Of a stretch of 16,550 nt of DNA, positions 7,511 through 14,838 are shown one piece after another. This DNA comes from Prolixibacteraceae bacterium (GTDB lineage: Bacteria; Bacteroidota; Bacteroidia; Bacteroidales; Prolixibacteraceae): positions 1 through 16,550 of the forward strand of contig JAEUSS010000528.1 in assembly GCA_016788685.1 (NCBI GenBank), given 5' to 3'. The translations under genes and the position numbers were made by a program. The notes under the pieces were generated by a model. That model did no database searches. It was not told where the DNA came from and saw nothing but the letters and a program-made list of their open reading frames with translations. Within the stretch, counting starts at the first letter, position 1. Each line of letters begins with the position of its first letter.

Positions 7511-8290
7511 ATGACAGTTTTTGAAGCCATTGTAATTGCCGTAGTAGAGGGGATCACCGAATTTCTGCCCATCTCATCTACCGGACACATGATTATTTCG
7601 CAGGCCTTGCTTGGAATGGAAATCGACGAGTTTACCAAAGCTTTTACCGTCAACATCCAGTTTGGCGCCATTCTTTCGGTGGTTGTTCTCTATTGGAAAC
7701 GCTTTCTGCAAAGCTGGTCATTCTATCAGAAACTCTTCGTTGCGTTTTTACCGGCAGCCGCCATTGGTTTTCTGGCTGGTGATTTCATCGACAGTTTGCT
7801 CGAAAATGTAATGGTGGTGGCGGTCATGCTGCTGATTGGTGGCGTGCTCCTGCTGTTTGTCGACAAGTGGTTCAGGAAAGAAAACGAGAATCAGGAGATT
7901 ACTTACCCTACCGCTCTTAAGATTGGTTTTTGGCAGTGCATTGCCATGATCCCGGGAGTTTCGCGCTCGGCAGCTACCATCATTGGCGGGATGCAGCAAA
8001 AACTAAGCAGGAAAAATGCGGCCGAATTTTCATTCTTTCTGGCCGTGCCAACCATGGCAGCCGCTTCAACCTACAAACTACTGAAAGACTACAAACACAT
8101 TACTGCCGAAAACATTGACATCCTGATTATCGGGAACCTCGTAGCTTTCGTGGTAGCCATGATTGCCATCAAAACCTTCATCACCTTTTTGCAGAAACAC
8201 GGGTTCAAGGTATTCGGCTGGTACCGCATTGTGGTCGGCCTGGTGCTGATTATCCTGCTGCTGATGGGAGTTGATTTGAAGGTGGTCTAG
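7511..8290 (+). CDS. uppP: Undecaprenyl-diphosphatase (BacA/UppP)
   Basis: This 259-residue polytopic membrane enzyme is near the family length of about 265. It removes a phosphate from undecaprenyl pyrophosphate to regenerate the lipid carrier used for peptidoglycan and surface glycans, and its overproduction can give bacitracin resistance. Both signature blocks are intact. [15 protein letters not shown] at 14-28 carries the two conserved glutamates (Glu14 and Glu18) and the SSTGH segment. [14 protein letters not shown] at 147-160 carries the conserved arginine (Arg152). The gene lies 24 bases downstream of the DUF3267 gene on the same strand with no promoter visible between, so it is probably the last gene of the flippase unit. 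A strong hairpin follows at 8339. Confidence 0.96.
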   Translation: MTVFEAIVIAVVEGITEFLPISSTGHMIISQALLGMEIDEFTKAFTVNIQFGAILSVVVLYWKRFLQSWSFYQKLFVAFLPAAAIGFLAGDFIDSLLENVMVVAVMLLIGGVLLLFVDKWFRKENENQEITYPTALKIGFWQCIAMIPGVSRSAATIIGGMQQKLSRKNAAEFSFFLAVPTMAAASTYKLLKDYKHITAENIDILIIGNLVAFVVAMIAIKTFITFLQKHGFKVFGWYRIVVGLVLIILLLMGVDLKVV

Positions 8291-8338
8291 ATATAATAAA
8301 TCAGAGTCATTCCCCGGCGATCCGGGCATCATTCAAAC

Positions 8339-8378
8339 GAAAATGGTCACCTGAAAATTAATTCGGGTGACCATTTTC
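8339..8378. terminator. Bidirectional terminator between uppP and gltX
   Basis: GAAAATGGTCACC (8339-8351) and its exact complement (8366-8378) form a 13-bp stem, extendable by a few inner pairs (TGAA with TTCG). A-runs and T-runs on the outer arms give a T-rich 3' end in both directions. It sits between convergent genes, about 50 bases after the uppP stop and 20 bases after the gltX stop. Confidence 0.85.
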
Positions 8379-8398
8379 TTATCTGATAAGGATAATCT

Positions 8399-9925
8399 CT
8401 ACAATTTTATCTTTTCGCAAGCCGTTTTGATCCGCCCAATCGTTTCCGCTTTGCCAATCAATTCGCAAATCTCGAACAGGTCGGGTCCGCTGCTTTCGCC
8501 AACCAAAGCCAGGCGCACCGGAACCATCACCACGCCAAAGCCCCACTCTTTTTCGGTCATGAAGGCCGAAAATTGTTCTTTGATGTTTTCGGCAGTCCAG
8601 GTGCCGATGGTTTCGAAGAAGGCTGAAATGGCTTCCAGCTTTTCATTGGTATCGGGTTTCCATTTTTTCTGAATGGTTTTTTCGTCGTAACTTTCCGGAG
8701 CCTGAAAAAAGAAATGCGCCTGAGCCCAGATGTCGTTCACAAACTCGCAGCGTTCCTGGATCATGCCAACAATACGTTCGAGTTGCTGAAGATCCGGATC
8801 AATTCCTTTTTCCTTCAGGACAGGCAGGAACAAACCGGCCAGTTCGGCAGGCGACTTTTGCTGCAGGTAATGGCGGTTAAACCATTTGGCTTTCTCCGGA
8901 TCGAACCGGGCCCCCGATTTCACCACGCGCGAAAGGTCGAAGCTTTCAATCAGTTCGTCCATCGAGAAGAATTCCTGCTCGGTTCCGGGGCTCCAGCCCA
9001 AAAAGGCCAGCATGTTGATGAAGGCTTCGGGGAAATAGCCATCCTCGCGGTAGCCGCGGTACGACTCGCCGCTTGCCGGATCTTTCCACAACAAAGGGAA
9101 AACCGGGAATCCCATTTTATCGCCGTCGCGTTTGCTCAGTTTGCCTTTTCCTTCCGGTTTCAGGATCAGCGGAAGGTGCGAAAAACGCGGCCGGTTTTCG
9201 GCAATACCCAGCGATTCGTATAATAAAATGTGCAGCGGCATCGACGAAAGCCATTCTTCGCCGCGGATCACATGGGTAATCTGCATCAGGTGATCGTCGA
9301 CCACATTGGCCAGGTGGTAGGTTGGCATGCCGTCGGACTTGAACAAAACTTTATCGTCGAGCTGGTTGGTATTGAACGACACGCGCCCGCGAATCAGGTC
9401 TTCTTCAACGATGTCGCGGTTTTCGGGCATTTTAAAGCGGATCACATACGATTCGCCGCTTTGCAGCCTGGCTGTAACTTCTTCCGGAGAAAGCGTCAGC
9501 GAGTTTTTTAACCCGACGCGGGTATGCAAATCGTACGAGAATACTTCTTTCTGAGCTTCGGCCGTTTTCCGGAGTTCGTCCAGTTCTTCGGCCGTATCAA
9601 AAGCATAATAGGCAAAACCGTTTTCGATCAGGAAGTCAGCATATTTTTTGTACATCGGCTTGCGTTCGCTTTGGCGGTATGGCCCCAAATCGCCACCAAA
9701 CCCAACACCTTCGTCAGGAACCAGGCCACACCATTTCAACGATTCGATGATGTATTCTTCGGCTCCCGGCACAAACCGGTTCTGGTCGGTATCTTCAATG
9801 CGTAAAAGGAAATCGCCTCCGTGTTTACGGGCAAACAAATAGTTGAATAAAGCTGTACGGACTCCGCCCATGTGCAGCGGCCCTGTCGGACTGGGAGCAA
9901 ACCGAACCCTGACTTTTCTTTCCAT
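8399..9925 (-). CDS. gltX: Glutamyl-tRNA synthetase
   Basis: This 508-residue class I aminoacyl-tRNA synthetase charges tRNA-Glu in the cytoplasm. The HIGH-like signature lies in FAPSPTGPLHMGGVRTALFN (9-28; His18-Met-Gly-Gly). LLRIEDTDQNR (40-50) forms part of the glutamate and ATP pocket. The KMSKS-like motif is in GKGKLSKRDGDKMGFPVFP, with KLSKR at 262-266. The KLSKRDGDKMGFPVFPLLW stretch is typical of the Bacteroidota form. The anticodon-binding helical domain fills roughly residue 330 to the end. The start is well placed: MERKVRVRFAPSPTGPLHMG aligns with the family N-terminus, and a perfect -7 box lies 25 bases upstream. The tRNA-Glu/Gln discrimination state cannot be judged from sequence alone. 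Confidence 0.97.
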   Translation of the reverse strand: MERKVRVRFAPSPTGPLHMGGVRTALFNYLFARKHGGDFLLRIEDTDQNRFVPGAEEYIIESLKWCGLVPDEGVGFGGDLGPYRQSERKPMYKKYADFLIENGFAYYAFDTAEELDELRKTAEAQKEVFSYDLHTRVGLKNSLTLSPEEVTARLQSGESYVIRFKMPENRDIVEEDLIRGRVSFNTNQLDDKVLFKSDGMPTYHLANVVDDHLMQITHVIRGEEWLSSMPLHILLYESLGIAENRPRFSHLPLILKPEGKGKLSKRDGDKMGFPVFPLLWKDPASGESYRGYREDGYFPEAFINMLAFLGWSPGTEQEFFSMDELIESFDLSRVVKSGARFDPEKAKWFNRHYLQQKSPAELAGLFLPVLKEKGIDPDLQQLERIVGMIQERCEFVNDIWAQAHFFFQAPESYDEKTIQKKWKPDTNEKLEAISAFFETIGTWTAENIKEQFSAFMTEKEWGFGVVMVPVRLALVGESSGPDLFEICELIGKAETIGRIKTACEKIKL

Positions 9926-9950
9926 GATTTTGCTGATTAAAATTTGGGCA

Positions 9951-9958
9951 CAAAGATA
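9951..9958 (-). promoter_or_regulatory. -7 box of the gltX promoter
   Basis: On the minus strand this reads TATCTTTG, an exact TAnnTTTG match and identical to the -7 box of the divergent S46 peptidase gene. Transcription would start about 20 bases before the gltX ATG. The -33 region is not a clear TTTG. Confidence 0.65.
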
Positions 9959-10082
9959 ATATTTCTGAAGGTTGTGAACCGTTTTTGGAGCGACAGGATC
10001 AAAAAACTGTGGCCGTTCATAGGTTAAAATCTGTCGTTAACGGTTATTAACATCATTTTCCCCGGGGCACACCAGAAAATAA

Positions 10083-10112
10083 TTTGTAAATAAGCATATA
10101 TCCATATCTTTG
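10083..10112 (+). promoter_or_regulatory. Bacteroidota-type promoter of the S46 peptidase gene
   Basis: TTTG at 10083-10086, an 18-base spacer, then TATCTTTG at 10105-10112 make the best promoter match in the window. The start of transcription falls near 10119, about 36 bases before the ATG at 10155. This excludes a TTG at 10110 as the start codon, because it lies inside the -7 box. A CCCCGGGG palindrome at 10060-10067 sits just upstream. Confidence 0.8.
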
Positions 10113-10154
10113 CCTCTGTTTTTACTTTTTTTATTATACTTTTTAAATTATCTG

Positions 10155-12308
10155 ATGAAACGATTTTTAGTAGCCGTCACTTTCATGCAGGTGTTTTTGC
10201 CTGGAATACTGAAAGCCGACGAGGGGATGTGGTTGCCTGCATTAGTTGAAAAACTAAACATCAACCAAATGAAGGAAGAGGGATGTTCGTTAAATGCTGA
10301 AGAAATATACAGTATAAATCGTTCGAGCCTGAAAGATGCCATTGTTGCCCTGGATCACGGGTCTTGTACCGCAGAACTCATCTCAGATGAAGGATTACTC
10401 CTGACAAACCACCATTGCGGATTCGATGAGATTCAAGCGCACAGTACCGTTGACCACGATTACCTGAAAGACGGTTTTTGGGCCAAAACCAAGGAAGAAG
10501 AGCTACCTAACGAAGGCAAAACAGCTTCTTTCCTGATTCGTTTCGAAGATGTTTCAGAAAAAATTCTCCCCCAGTTAAACGAGACGATGACAACTGACGA
10601 ACGGAGCCAGAAAGTCCGTGAATTGTCATCAGAAATTGAAAAAGAAGCAACCGGAGACAGCCACTACGAAGCCCGCGTACAAGGATTGTATAACGACAAT
10701 AAATATTACCTGTTTGTTTACGAAACCTTCCGCGACATCCGCCTGGTAGGTGCTCCTCCGCAATCGATGGGGAAATTCGGCGGCGACACCGACAACTGGA
10801 TGTGGCCACGTCATACCGCTGATTTCAGTATGTTTCGCATCTACTGTGGAAAAGACGGGAAACCTGCCAGCTACTCCAAAGACAATGTTCCCTACAAGCC
10901 CAAACACCATCTTCCGATTTCATTGAAAGGATACAAAATGAACGACTTTGCCATGGTTATGGGTTATCCCGGAAGTACGAACCGCTACAAAACTTCATAC
11001 GGAATCGATTACACCATGAAGGTTACCAATCCGGTTCGCATTAAAGTGCGTGAAGAGAAACAGCGCATTATGAAGGATTTCATGAAAACCTCGCAAAAAG
11101 CGAAAATCATGTATGCCGCCAAATATGCACGCAGTTCAAACTACTACAAATACAGCATCGGTCAAAACGAAGGACTTAAACGACTGAATGTTATTGAAAA
11201 AAAGAAACAGTTGGAGGACCAGTTCTCTCAATGGGTAAACCAGGATGCTCAGCGGAAAGCAAAATACGGCGAAGCACTCGACCTGATTGCCGGCGCCTAC
11301 AAAGATCTTGACGACGAGCTGGCTCTGGAATACATGATCGAATCGATGGTGCGCGGACCTGAGATCTTTTATTTTGCCTACCGTACCCGCCCGCTTTACG
11401 ATGCGTTGAAATCAGATAAAAATTCAGAGCATATCAGCCTGGCAAGCGAACGCGTAAAAGACGGACTGGGCGAATTCTTCAAAGACTATGACTCGGAAAC
11501 CGACCAGAAAATAGCTGCTGCACTTTTCCGTATTTACAAGGAAAATGTTGCACCACAATATCATCCTCCATTCTTCAAAATCGTACAAACCAAGTATGCC
11601 AACGATTTTGAGAAGTACACCAGAGAACTCTATGCCAAATCCGTATTCGGAAGTCAGGAACGATTGGTTGGCTTTTTTGAATCTCCCAAAGCCAAAACCC
11701 TTGAAAAAGATCCCTTGTTTCAGGTTTCCCTCGAAATCTTCCGGATGATGGGATTAATCAGCGACGAAACCGAAAAAACAGCCGATGCGCTGGCTAAAGG
11801 GAACCGGCTGTTCGTTGGCGGTTTGATGGAAATGGAAACCGACAAAAAATTCTACCCCGATGCCAACTCGAGCATGCGTTTAACCTACGGAAGCGTTGGC
11901 GAGTACATCCCGCGCGATGGTGTTAAATACAACTATTATACTACCCTGCGCGGATACATCGAAAAAGAAATCCCCGGCGACGATGAATTTGACGTACCCG
12001 CCAAACTGAAAGAGCTATACGCAGCCAAAGACTACGGACGGTATGCAGATGCCGACGGAAACCTTAGGACCTGTTTCCTGACCAACAACGACATCACCGG
12101 AGGAAACTCCGGAAGCCCTGTCATCAACGACAAAGGCGAACTAATCGGTGTTGCATTTGACGGCAACTGGGAAGCCATGAGCGGCGACCTCGCTTTTGAA
12201 GACGAACTCCAAAAATGCATCAACGTTGACATCCGTTTTGTTCTCTGGACAATTGACAAGATGGCCGGCGCCCAAAACCTCATTGACGAAATGACTATCA
12301 TCGAATAG
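10155..12308 (+). CDS. S46-family dipeptidyl-peptidase, predicted DPP7 type
   Basis: From the ATG at 10155 the protein has 717 residues, the usual S46 length. A signal peptide (MKRFLVAVTFMQVFLPGILK, then A) precedes the conserved mature start DEGMWLP, so it should be periplasmic. The chymotrypsin-like halves carry the catalytic set: TNHHCG with His86-His87, WPRHTADF with Asp223, and TGGNSGSP with Ser652. These enzymes remove dipeptides from peptide N-termini. The residue 18 positions after the catalytic serine is Gly670 (AFDGNWEAMSGD). In Porphyromonas DPP7 this site is Gly and favours hydrophobic P1 residues, whereas DPP11 has Arg there and prefers Asp/Glu, so I predict DPP7-like specificity. 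The gene has its own promoter and terminator and is therefore probably monocistronic. It fits peptide-based nutrition. Confidence 0.95.
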   Translation: MKRFLVAVTFMQVFLPGILKADEGMWLPALVEKLNINQMKEEGCSLNAEEIYSINRSSLKDAIVALDHGSCTAELISDEGLLLTNHHCGFDEIQAHSTVDHDYLKDGFWAKTKEEELPNEGKTASFLIRFEDVSEKILPQLNETMTTDERSQKVRELSSEIEKEATGDSHYEARVQGLYNDNKYYLFVYETFRDIRLVGAPPQSMGKFGGDTDNWMWPRHTADFSMFRIYCGKDGKPASYSKDNVPYKPKHHLPISLKGYKMNDFAMVMGYPGSTNRYKTSYGIDYTMKVTNPVRIKVREEKQRIMKDFMKTSQKAKIMYAAKYARSSNYYKYSIGQNEGLKRLNVIEKKKQLEDQFSQWVNQDAQRKAKYGEALDLIAGAYKDLDDELALEYMIESMVRGPEIFYFAYRTRPLYDALKSDKNSEHISLASERVKDGLGEFFKDYDSETDQKIAAALFRIYKENVAPQYHPPFFKIVQTKYANDFEKYTRELYAKSVFGSQERLVGFFESPKAKTLEKDPLFQVSLEIFRMMGLISDETEKTADALAKGNRLFVGGLMEMETDKKFYPDANSSMRLTYGSVGEYIPRDGVKYNYYTTLRGYIEKEIPGDDEFDVPAKLKELYAAKDYGRYADADGNLRTCFLTNNDITGGNSGSPVINDKGELIGVAFDGNWEAMSGDLAFEDELQKCINVDIRFVLWTIDKMAGAQNLIDEMTIIE

Positions 12309-12330
12309 ATATTTTATTTTTATTATACCT

Positions 12331-12358
12331 GAAAGACCCGTATTTTTACGGGTCTTTC
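12331..12358 (+). terminator. Rho-independent terminator after the S46 peptidase gene
   Basis: GAAAGACCCGTA (12331-12342), loop TTTT, and the exact complement at 12347-12358 form a 12-bp stem. A T-run (TTTTT, 12359-12363) follows directly. This is the most canonical terminator in the window and lies about 22 bases after the stop codon. Confidence 0.92.
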
Positions 12359-12441
12359 TTTTTAAGCCATACGCCAAAACCTGAAAAGAAGATGACGCAT
12401 CAAGCAAAACACCAGTTCATAACCACAAAATCAGGTTCAAA

Positions 12442-12738
12442 ATGATAAAGCTAAAAATAACACCTCGGATGGCGGTTGCCGCCAGTTTATTATTCGTTGC
12501 TTTGCTGCTAGCTGGTTGTGCCGATGCCGTTTCGGTGAAAGACTGTGTCGCTGATGAACCATATGGTTTCTGGGGCGGATTGTGGCATGGCATTATTGCC
12601 CCGGTAAGTTTTATCAGCAGCCTTTTTATCGATCACATTGCTATGTATGCGGTGAACAACAATGGAGGCTGGTACGATTTCGGATTTGTATTAGGTGCAG
12701 GCATTCTTTTTGGCGGCAGCAGCAGGGCACGTAAATAA
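12442..12738 (+). CDS. Small predicted lipoprotein
   Basis: This 98-residue protein has a basic N-terminus, a hydrophobic stretch (11-23) and a lipobox LAGC with Cys26, so it should be processed by signal peptidase II and lipidated. The mature part begins ADAVSVKDC and then carries GFWGGLWHGIIAPVSFISSL (about 42-61) and NNNGGWYDFGFVLGAGILFGG (71-91). The latter two segments are hydrophobic enough to touch or cross a membrane. This GFWxGLWHGII...GGWYDFGFxLG pattern is familiar to me from small hypotheticals in several phyla; I know no function. An 11-residue upstream extension is not needed, since the lipobox spacing already fits this ATG. It precedes rnhA by 34 bases, though a link to RNase H is unlikely. 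Confidence 0.85.
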   Translation: MIKLKITPRMAVAASLLFVALLLAGCADAVSVKDCVADEPYGFWGGLWHGIIAPVSFISSLFIDHIAMYAVNNNGGWYDFGFVLGAGILFGGSSRARK

Positions 12739-12751
12739 TCAGGATTCCTGA
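12739..12751. repeat. 13-base near-perfect palindrome
   Basis: TCAGGA and TCCTGA flank a single central T, directly after the lipoprotein stop and 22 bases before rnhA. The one-base centre makes it a poor hairpin. It could be a dimeric protein site, or chance. Confidence 0.25.
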
Positions 12752-12772
12752 CCTTTAATTTTATACTTTTCG

Positions 12773-13228
12773 ATGAATATAACGATTTATACCGATGGCG
12801 CCGCACGGGGAAATCCCGGTCCGGGCGGATACGGAGTAGTTCTTCTGGCCGGAAAGCTCCGGAAAGAATTATCAGACGGATTTGAGCTGACCACCAACAA
12901 CCGGATGGAGTTACTGGCCGTAATTGCCGGACTCGAAGCTCTGAAAATTGAAAATTCGCAGGTAACCATCTATTCCGATTCAAAATATGTGGTGGATGCC
13001 ATTGAAAAAGGATGGATCTGGAACTGGGTAAAAACCCGGTTCAAAGGCAAAAAAAACGAAGACCTCTGGCTCCGGTTCCTGAAAATCTATCCCAAACACC
13101 AGGTCCGGTTTGTGTGGGTGAAAGGACATGCCAACATTCCGGAGAATGAACGGTGTGACCAGCTGGCCGTTGCAGCATCCATGCAGCCCCGGTTAAAAAA
13201 AGACGCCGGATATCTGGCAAGCCTGTAA
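12773..13228 (+). CDS. rnhA: Ribonuclease HI
   Basis: This 151-residue protein matches the length of E. coli RNase HI (155). It degrades the RNA strand of RNA/DNA hybrids (R-loops, primers) with Mg2+ in the cytoplasm. The four metal-binding carboxylates are visible: Asp8 in [17 protein letters not shown], Glu46 in [17 protein letters not shown], Asp69 in [13 protein letters not shown], and Asp129 in [12 protein letters not shown]. His119 lies in [13 protein letters not shown]. The basic, Trp-rich handle region ([19 protein letters not shown], 81-99) that helps bind the hybrid is present. It lies 49 bases upstream of waaA on the same strand and may be co-transcribed with it. The start at MNITIYTDG is the only sensible one. 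Confidence 0.96.
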   Translation: MNITIYTDGAARGNPGPGGYGVVLLAGKLRKELSDGFELTTNNRMELLAVIAGLEALKIENSQVTIYSDSKYVVDAIEKGWIWNWVKTRFKGKKNEDLWLRFLKIYPKHQVRFVWVKGHANIPENERCDQLAVAASMQPRLKKDAGYLASL

Positions 13229-13277
13229 ACCAATTCGACACAAAACACTATTTTTACCGACTCAAAATAAAGACCGA

Positions 13278-14516
13278 ATGAACGCCCTATACAACATCTC
13301 AATTTTTCTGTATTCCATCCTGATCAAAATAACTTCACCTTTTAACATCAAGGCAAAGCAGATAAGCACAGGGCGTGCACAAGTTTTTAATTACCTGAAG
13401 GCTAACATCAGGCACGACAAACCAATCGTCTGGCTGCACTGTGCTTCGCTGGGCGAATTCGAACAGGGGCGCCCGGTTATTGAAGCCATCCGGAAAGAAC
13501 ATCCAAACTACCGGATTCTGCTGACTTTCTTCTCTCCTTCAGGATATGAAATCAGGAAAAATTACGATCAGGCCGATTACATTTGCTACTTGCCTGCCGA
13601 CACCCCGAAGAATGCAAAAAAACTGATCGACCTGGTTCGCCCCGAATTGGTCTTTTTTGTGAAATACGAATTCTGGCACCACTACATTCATCAGCTCAAA
13701 AAACAAAACATACCTCTCTTCCTGATTTCTGCCATCTTCCGCGAGAATCAGCTGTTCTTCAAAAAAACATGGTGGGCAAAGTGGTACCGCCAAATGCTCT
13801 TCGGATTCGAACACTTTTTTGTTCAGGACAACCAGTCCTTCGAACTGTTGGCCCGAATCGGAGTTTTCAATGTGACCAGAGCCGGAGACACCCGTTTCGA
13901 CCGTGTGGCCGAGATTGCACGCAACGGCAAACAAATTCCGCTCGTCGAGAGATTCAAGGGAAACAACCAGCTCGTTATTGCCGGAAGTACCTGGAAGCCC
14001 GATGAAGAGTTGCTGGCCCAATACATCCACAACAATCCGGGAACAAAATTCGTTATTGCCCCGCACGAAACAAAAAAAGCAAATGTCGAACGGTTAACAA
14101 GTTTGTTGAAAACCCCGGTTATTTGCTATACCGAAGCCACGGAAGATTCGGTGTCAGACAAACAGGTACTGATTGTTGACACCATCGGGCTACTATCGTC
14201 CATTTACAAATATGCTGATCTGGCATACATCGGAGGAGGTTTCGGAGTAGGAATACACAATACACTCGAAGCGGCAATCTTCGGAATGCCTATCGTTTTC
14301 GGCCCCAATTACCTGAAATTTAATGAAGCTACCAGCATGGTCAAGCTGGGAGTGGCTTTCCCGGTTACCGGCTATGAGTCGCTTCAGTCGGTACTGAGCC
14401 CCCTGCTTTCTGATGACCAGAAAAGAAACAGCATAGCCGGCGAATGCACCCGGTTCACAAATCAGAACCTGGGGGCAACACAAATTATTCTGAACAAAGT
14501 TTTCAACAAGATATAA
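13278..14516 (+). CDS. waaA: 3-deoxy-D-manno-octulosonic acid (Kdo) transferase
   Basis: This 412-residue GT30-family enzyme transfers Kdo from CMP-Kdo to lipid IVA at the inner membrane, an essential step in making the lipopolysaccharide core. An N-terminal hydrophobic stretch (about 3-20) serves as the membrane anchor. HCASLGEFEQGRPVI (54-68) contains the catalytic base Glu60. The C-terminal CMP-Kdo half shows VIAGSTWKPDEE (233-244), APHETK (261-266), YIGGGFGVGIHNTLEAAIFG (317-336) and VFGPNYLKFNEA (340-351). Whether it adds one or two Kdo residues cannot be read off; Bacteroidota enzymes are commonly thought to add one. No clear terminator follows it. It may share a transcript with rnhA. 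Confidence 0.96.
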   Translation: MNALYNISIFLYSILIKITSPFNIKAKQISTGRAQVFNYLKANIRHDKPIVWLHCASLGEFEQGRPVIEAIRKEHPNYRILLTFFSPSGYEIRKNYDQADYICYLPADTPKNAKKLIDLVRPELVFFVKYEFWHHYIHQLKKQNIPLFLISAIFRENQLFFKKTWWAKWYRQMLFGFEHFFVQDNQSFELLARIGVFNVTRAGDTRFDRVAEIARNGKQIPLVERFKGNNQLVIAGSTWKPDEELLAQYIHNNPGTKFVIAPHETKKANVERLTSLLKTPVICYTEATEDSVSDKQVLIVDTIGLLSSIYKYADLAYIGGGFGVGIHNTLEAAIFGMPIVFGPNYLKFNEATSMVKLGVAFPVTGYESLQSVLSPLLSDDQKRNSIAGECTRFTNQNLGATQIILNKVFNKI

Positions 14517-14693
14517 AGTCGGCCCCCTTTTATTCCTGCTCAGGCCTGCTCTTCTTCAAACGACTTGCTTTCAACTGCTTTAAGGCAAACATCCGACTTA
14601 AATTTCAGGATTCAGTTTTTGTTTTTGGCAACTTTTCAGGCTTTTAAAAAATATAATTTCCTGAAAAACAGAATACTAACACTTTAAAGTTGA

Positions 14694-14727
14694 TAACTTT
14701 GATAAATATTCTCAAAATAAATATTCG
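14694..14727 (+). promoter_or_regulatory. Two overlapping promoter candidates for nrdJ
   Basis: TAACTTTG at 14694-14701 is an exact TAnnTTTG -7 box without a good -33 box. Its TTTG (14698-14701) is followed after 18 bases by AATATTCG at 14720-14727, which resembles the TATATTCG box upstream of the acidic-tail gene. The same TTTG could therefore act as -7 of one promoter and -33 of the next. Leaders would be about 130 or 105 bases. Confidence 0.5.
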
Positions 14728-14771
14728 CTTTTTTAAACTCAAGCCTTATATTGCATACAGAAAAATAACAC

Positions 14772-14798
14772 AACGTGCACCCGATACTTCTGCACGTT
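14772..14798 (+). promoter_or_regulatory. Stem-loop in the nrdJ leader
   Basis: AACGTGCA (14772-14779) and TGCACGTT (14791-14798) form a perfect 8-bp stem around an 11-base loop, 40 bases before the nrdJ ATG. No T-run follows, so it is not an intrinsic terminator. It may be an RNA regulatory element or a split binding site for a dimeric protein. Confidence 0.45.
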
Positions 14799-14838
14799 TC
14801 CAGTAGATTATCAAATTAAAGAATCAAATTTTTGGCAT

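Larger units (their letters stand above)
14517..14838. other. 322-base intergenic region upstream of nrdJ
   Basis: The first 120 bases contain no clear terminator for waaA; a CCTGCTC direct repeat (14535-14551) is the only pattern seen. The rest is very AT-rich and holds the promoter candidates at 14694-14727 and the hairpin at 14772-14798, listed separately. I see no open frame that looks like a gene. Confidence 0.5.

Noticed and set aside
8714..9223. 169-codon plus-strand frame inside gltX
   Set aside because: It lies antisense to conserved synthetase sequence and has shadow-like composition rich in Phe, His and Arg.
10110..10154. Upstream TTG start adding 15 residues to the S46 peptidase
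   Set aside because: The TTG lies within the -7 promoter box, and the ATG at 10155 gives a normal signal peptide.
3552..13228. RNase HII and RNase HI in one window as a linked system
   Set aside because: They sit about 9 kb apart in unrelated transcription units, and most bacteria carry both.
13539..14066. 175-codon minus-strand frame and 140-codon plus-strand frame inside waaA
   Set aside because: Both overlap the conserved Kdo transferase coding sequence and look like codon-bias shadows.
14702..14838. Cobalamin riboswitch ahead of the B12-dependent reductase
   Set aside because: No B12-box-like sequence or multi-stem architecture is visible, and the leader is short for that class.
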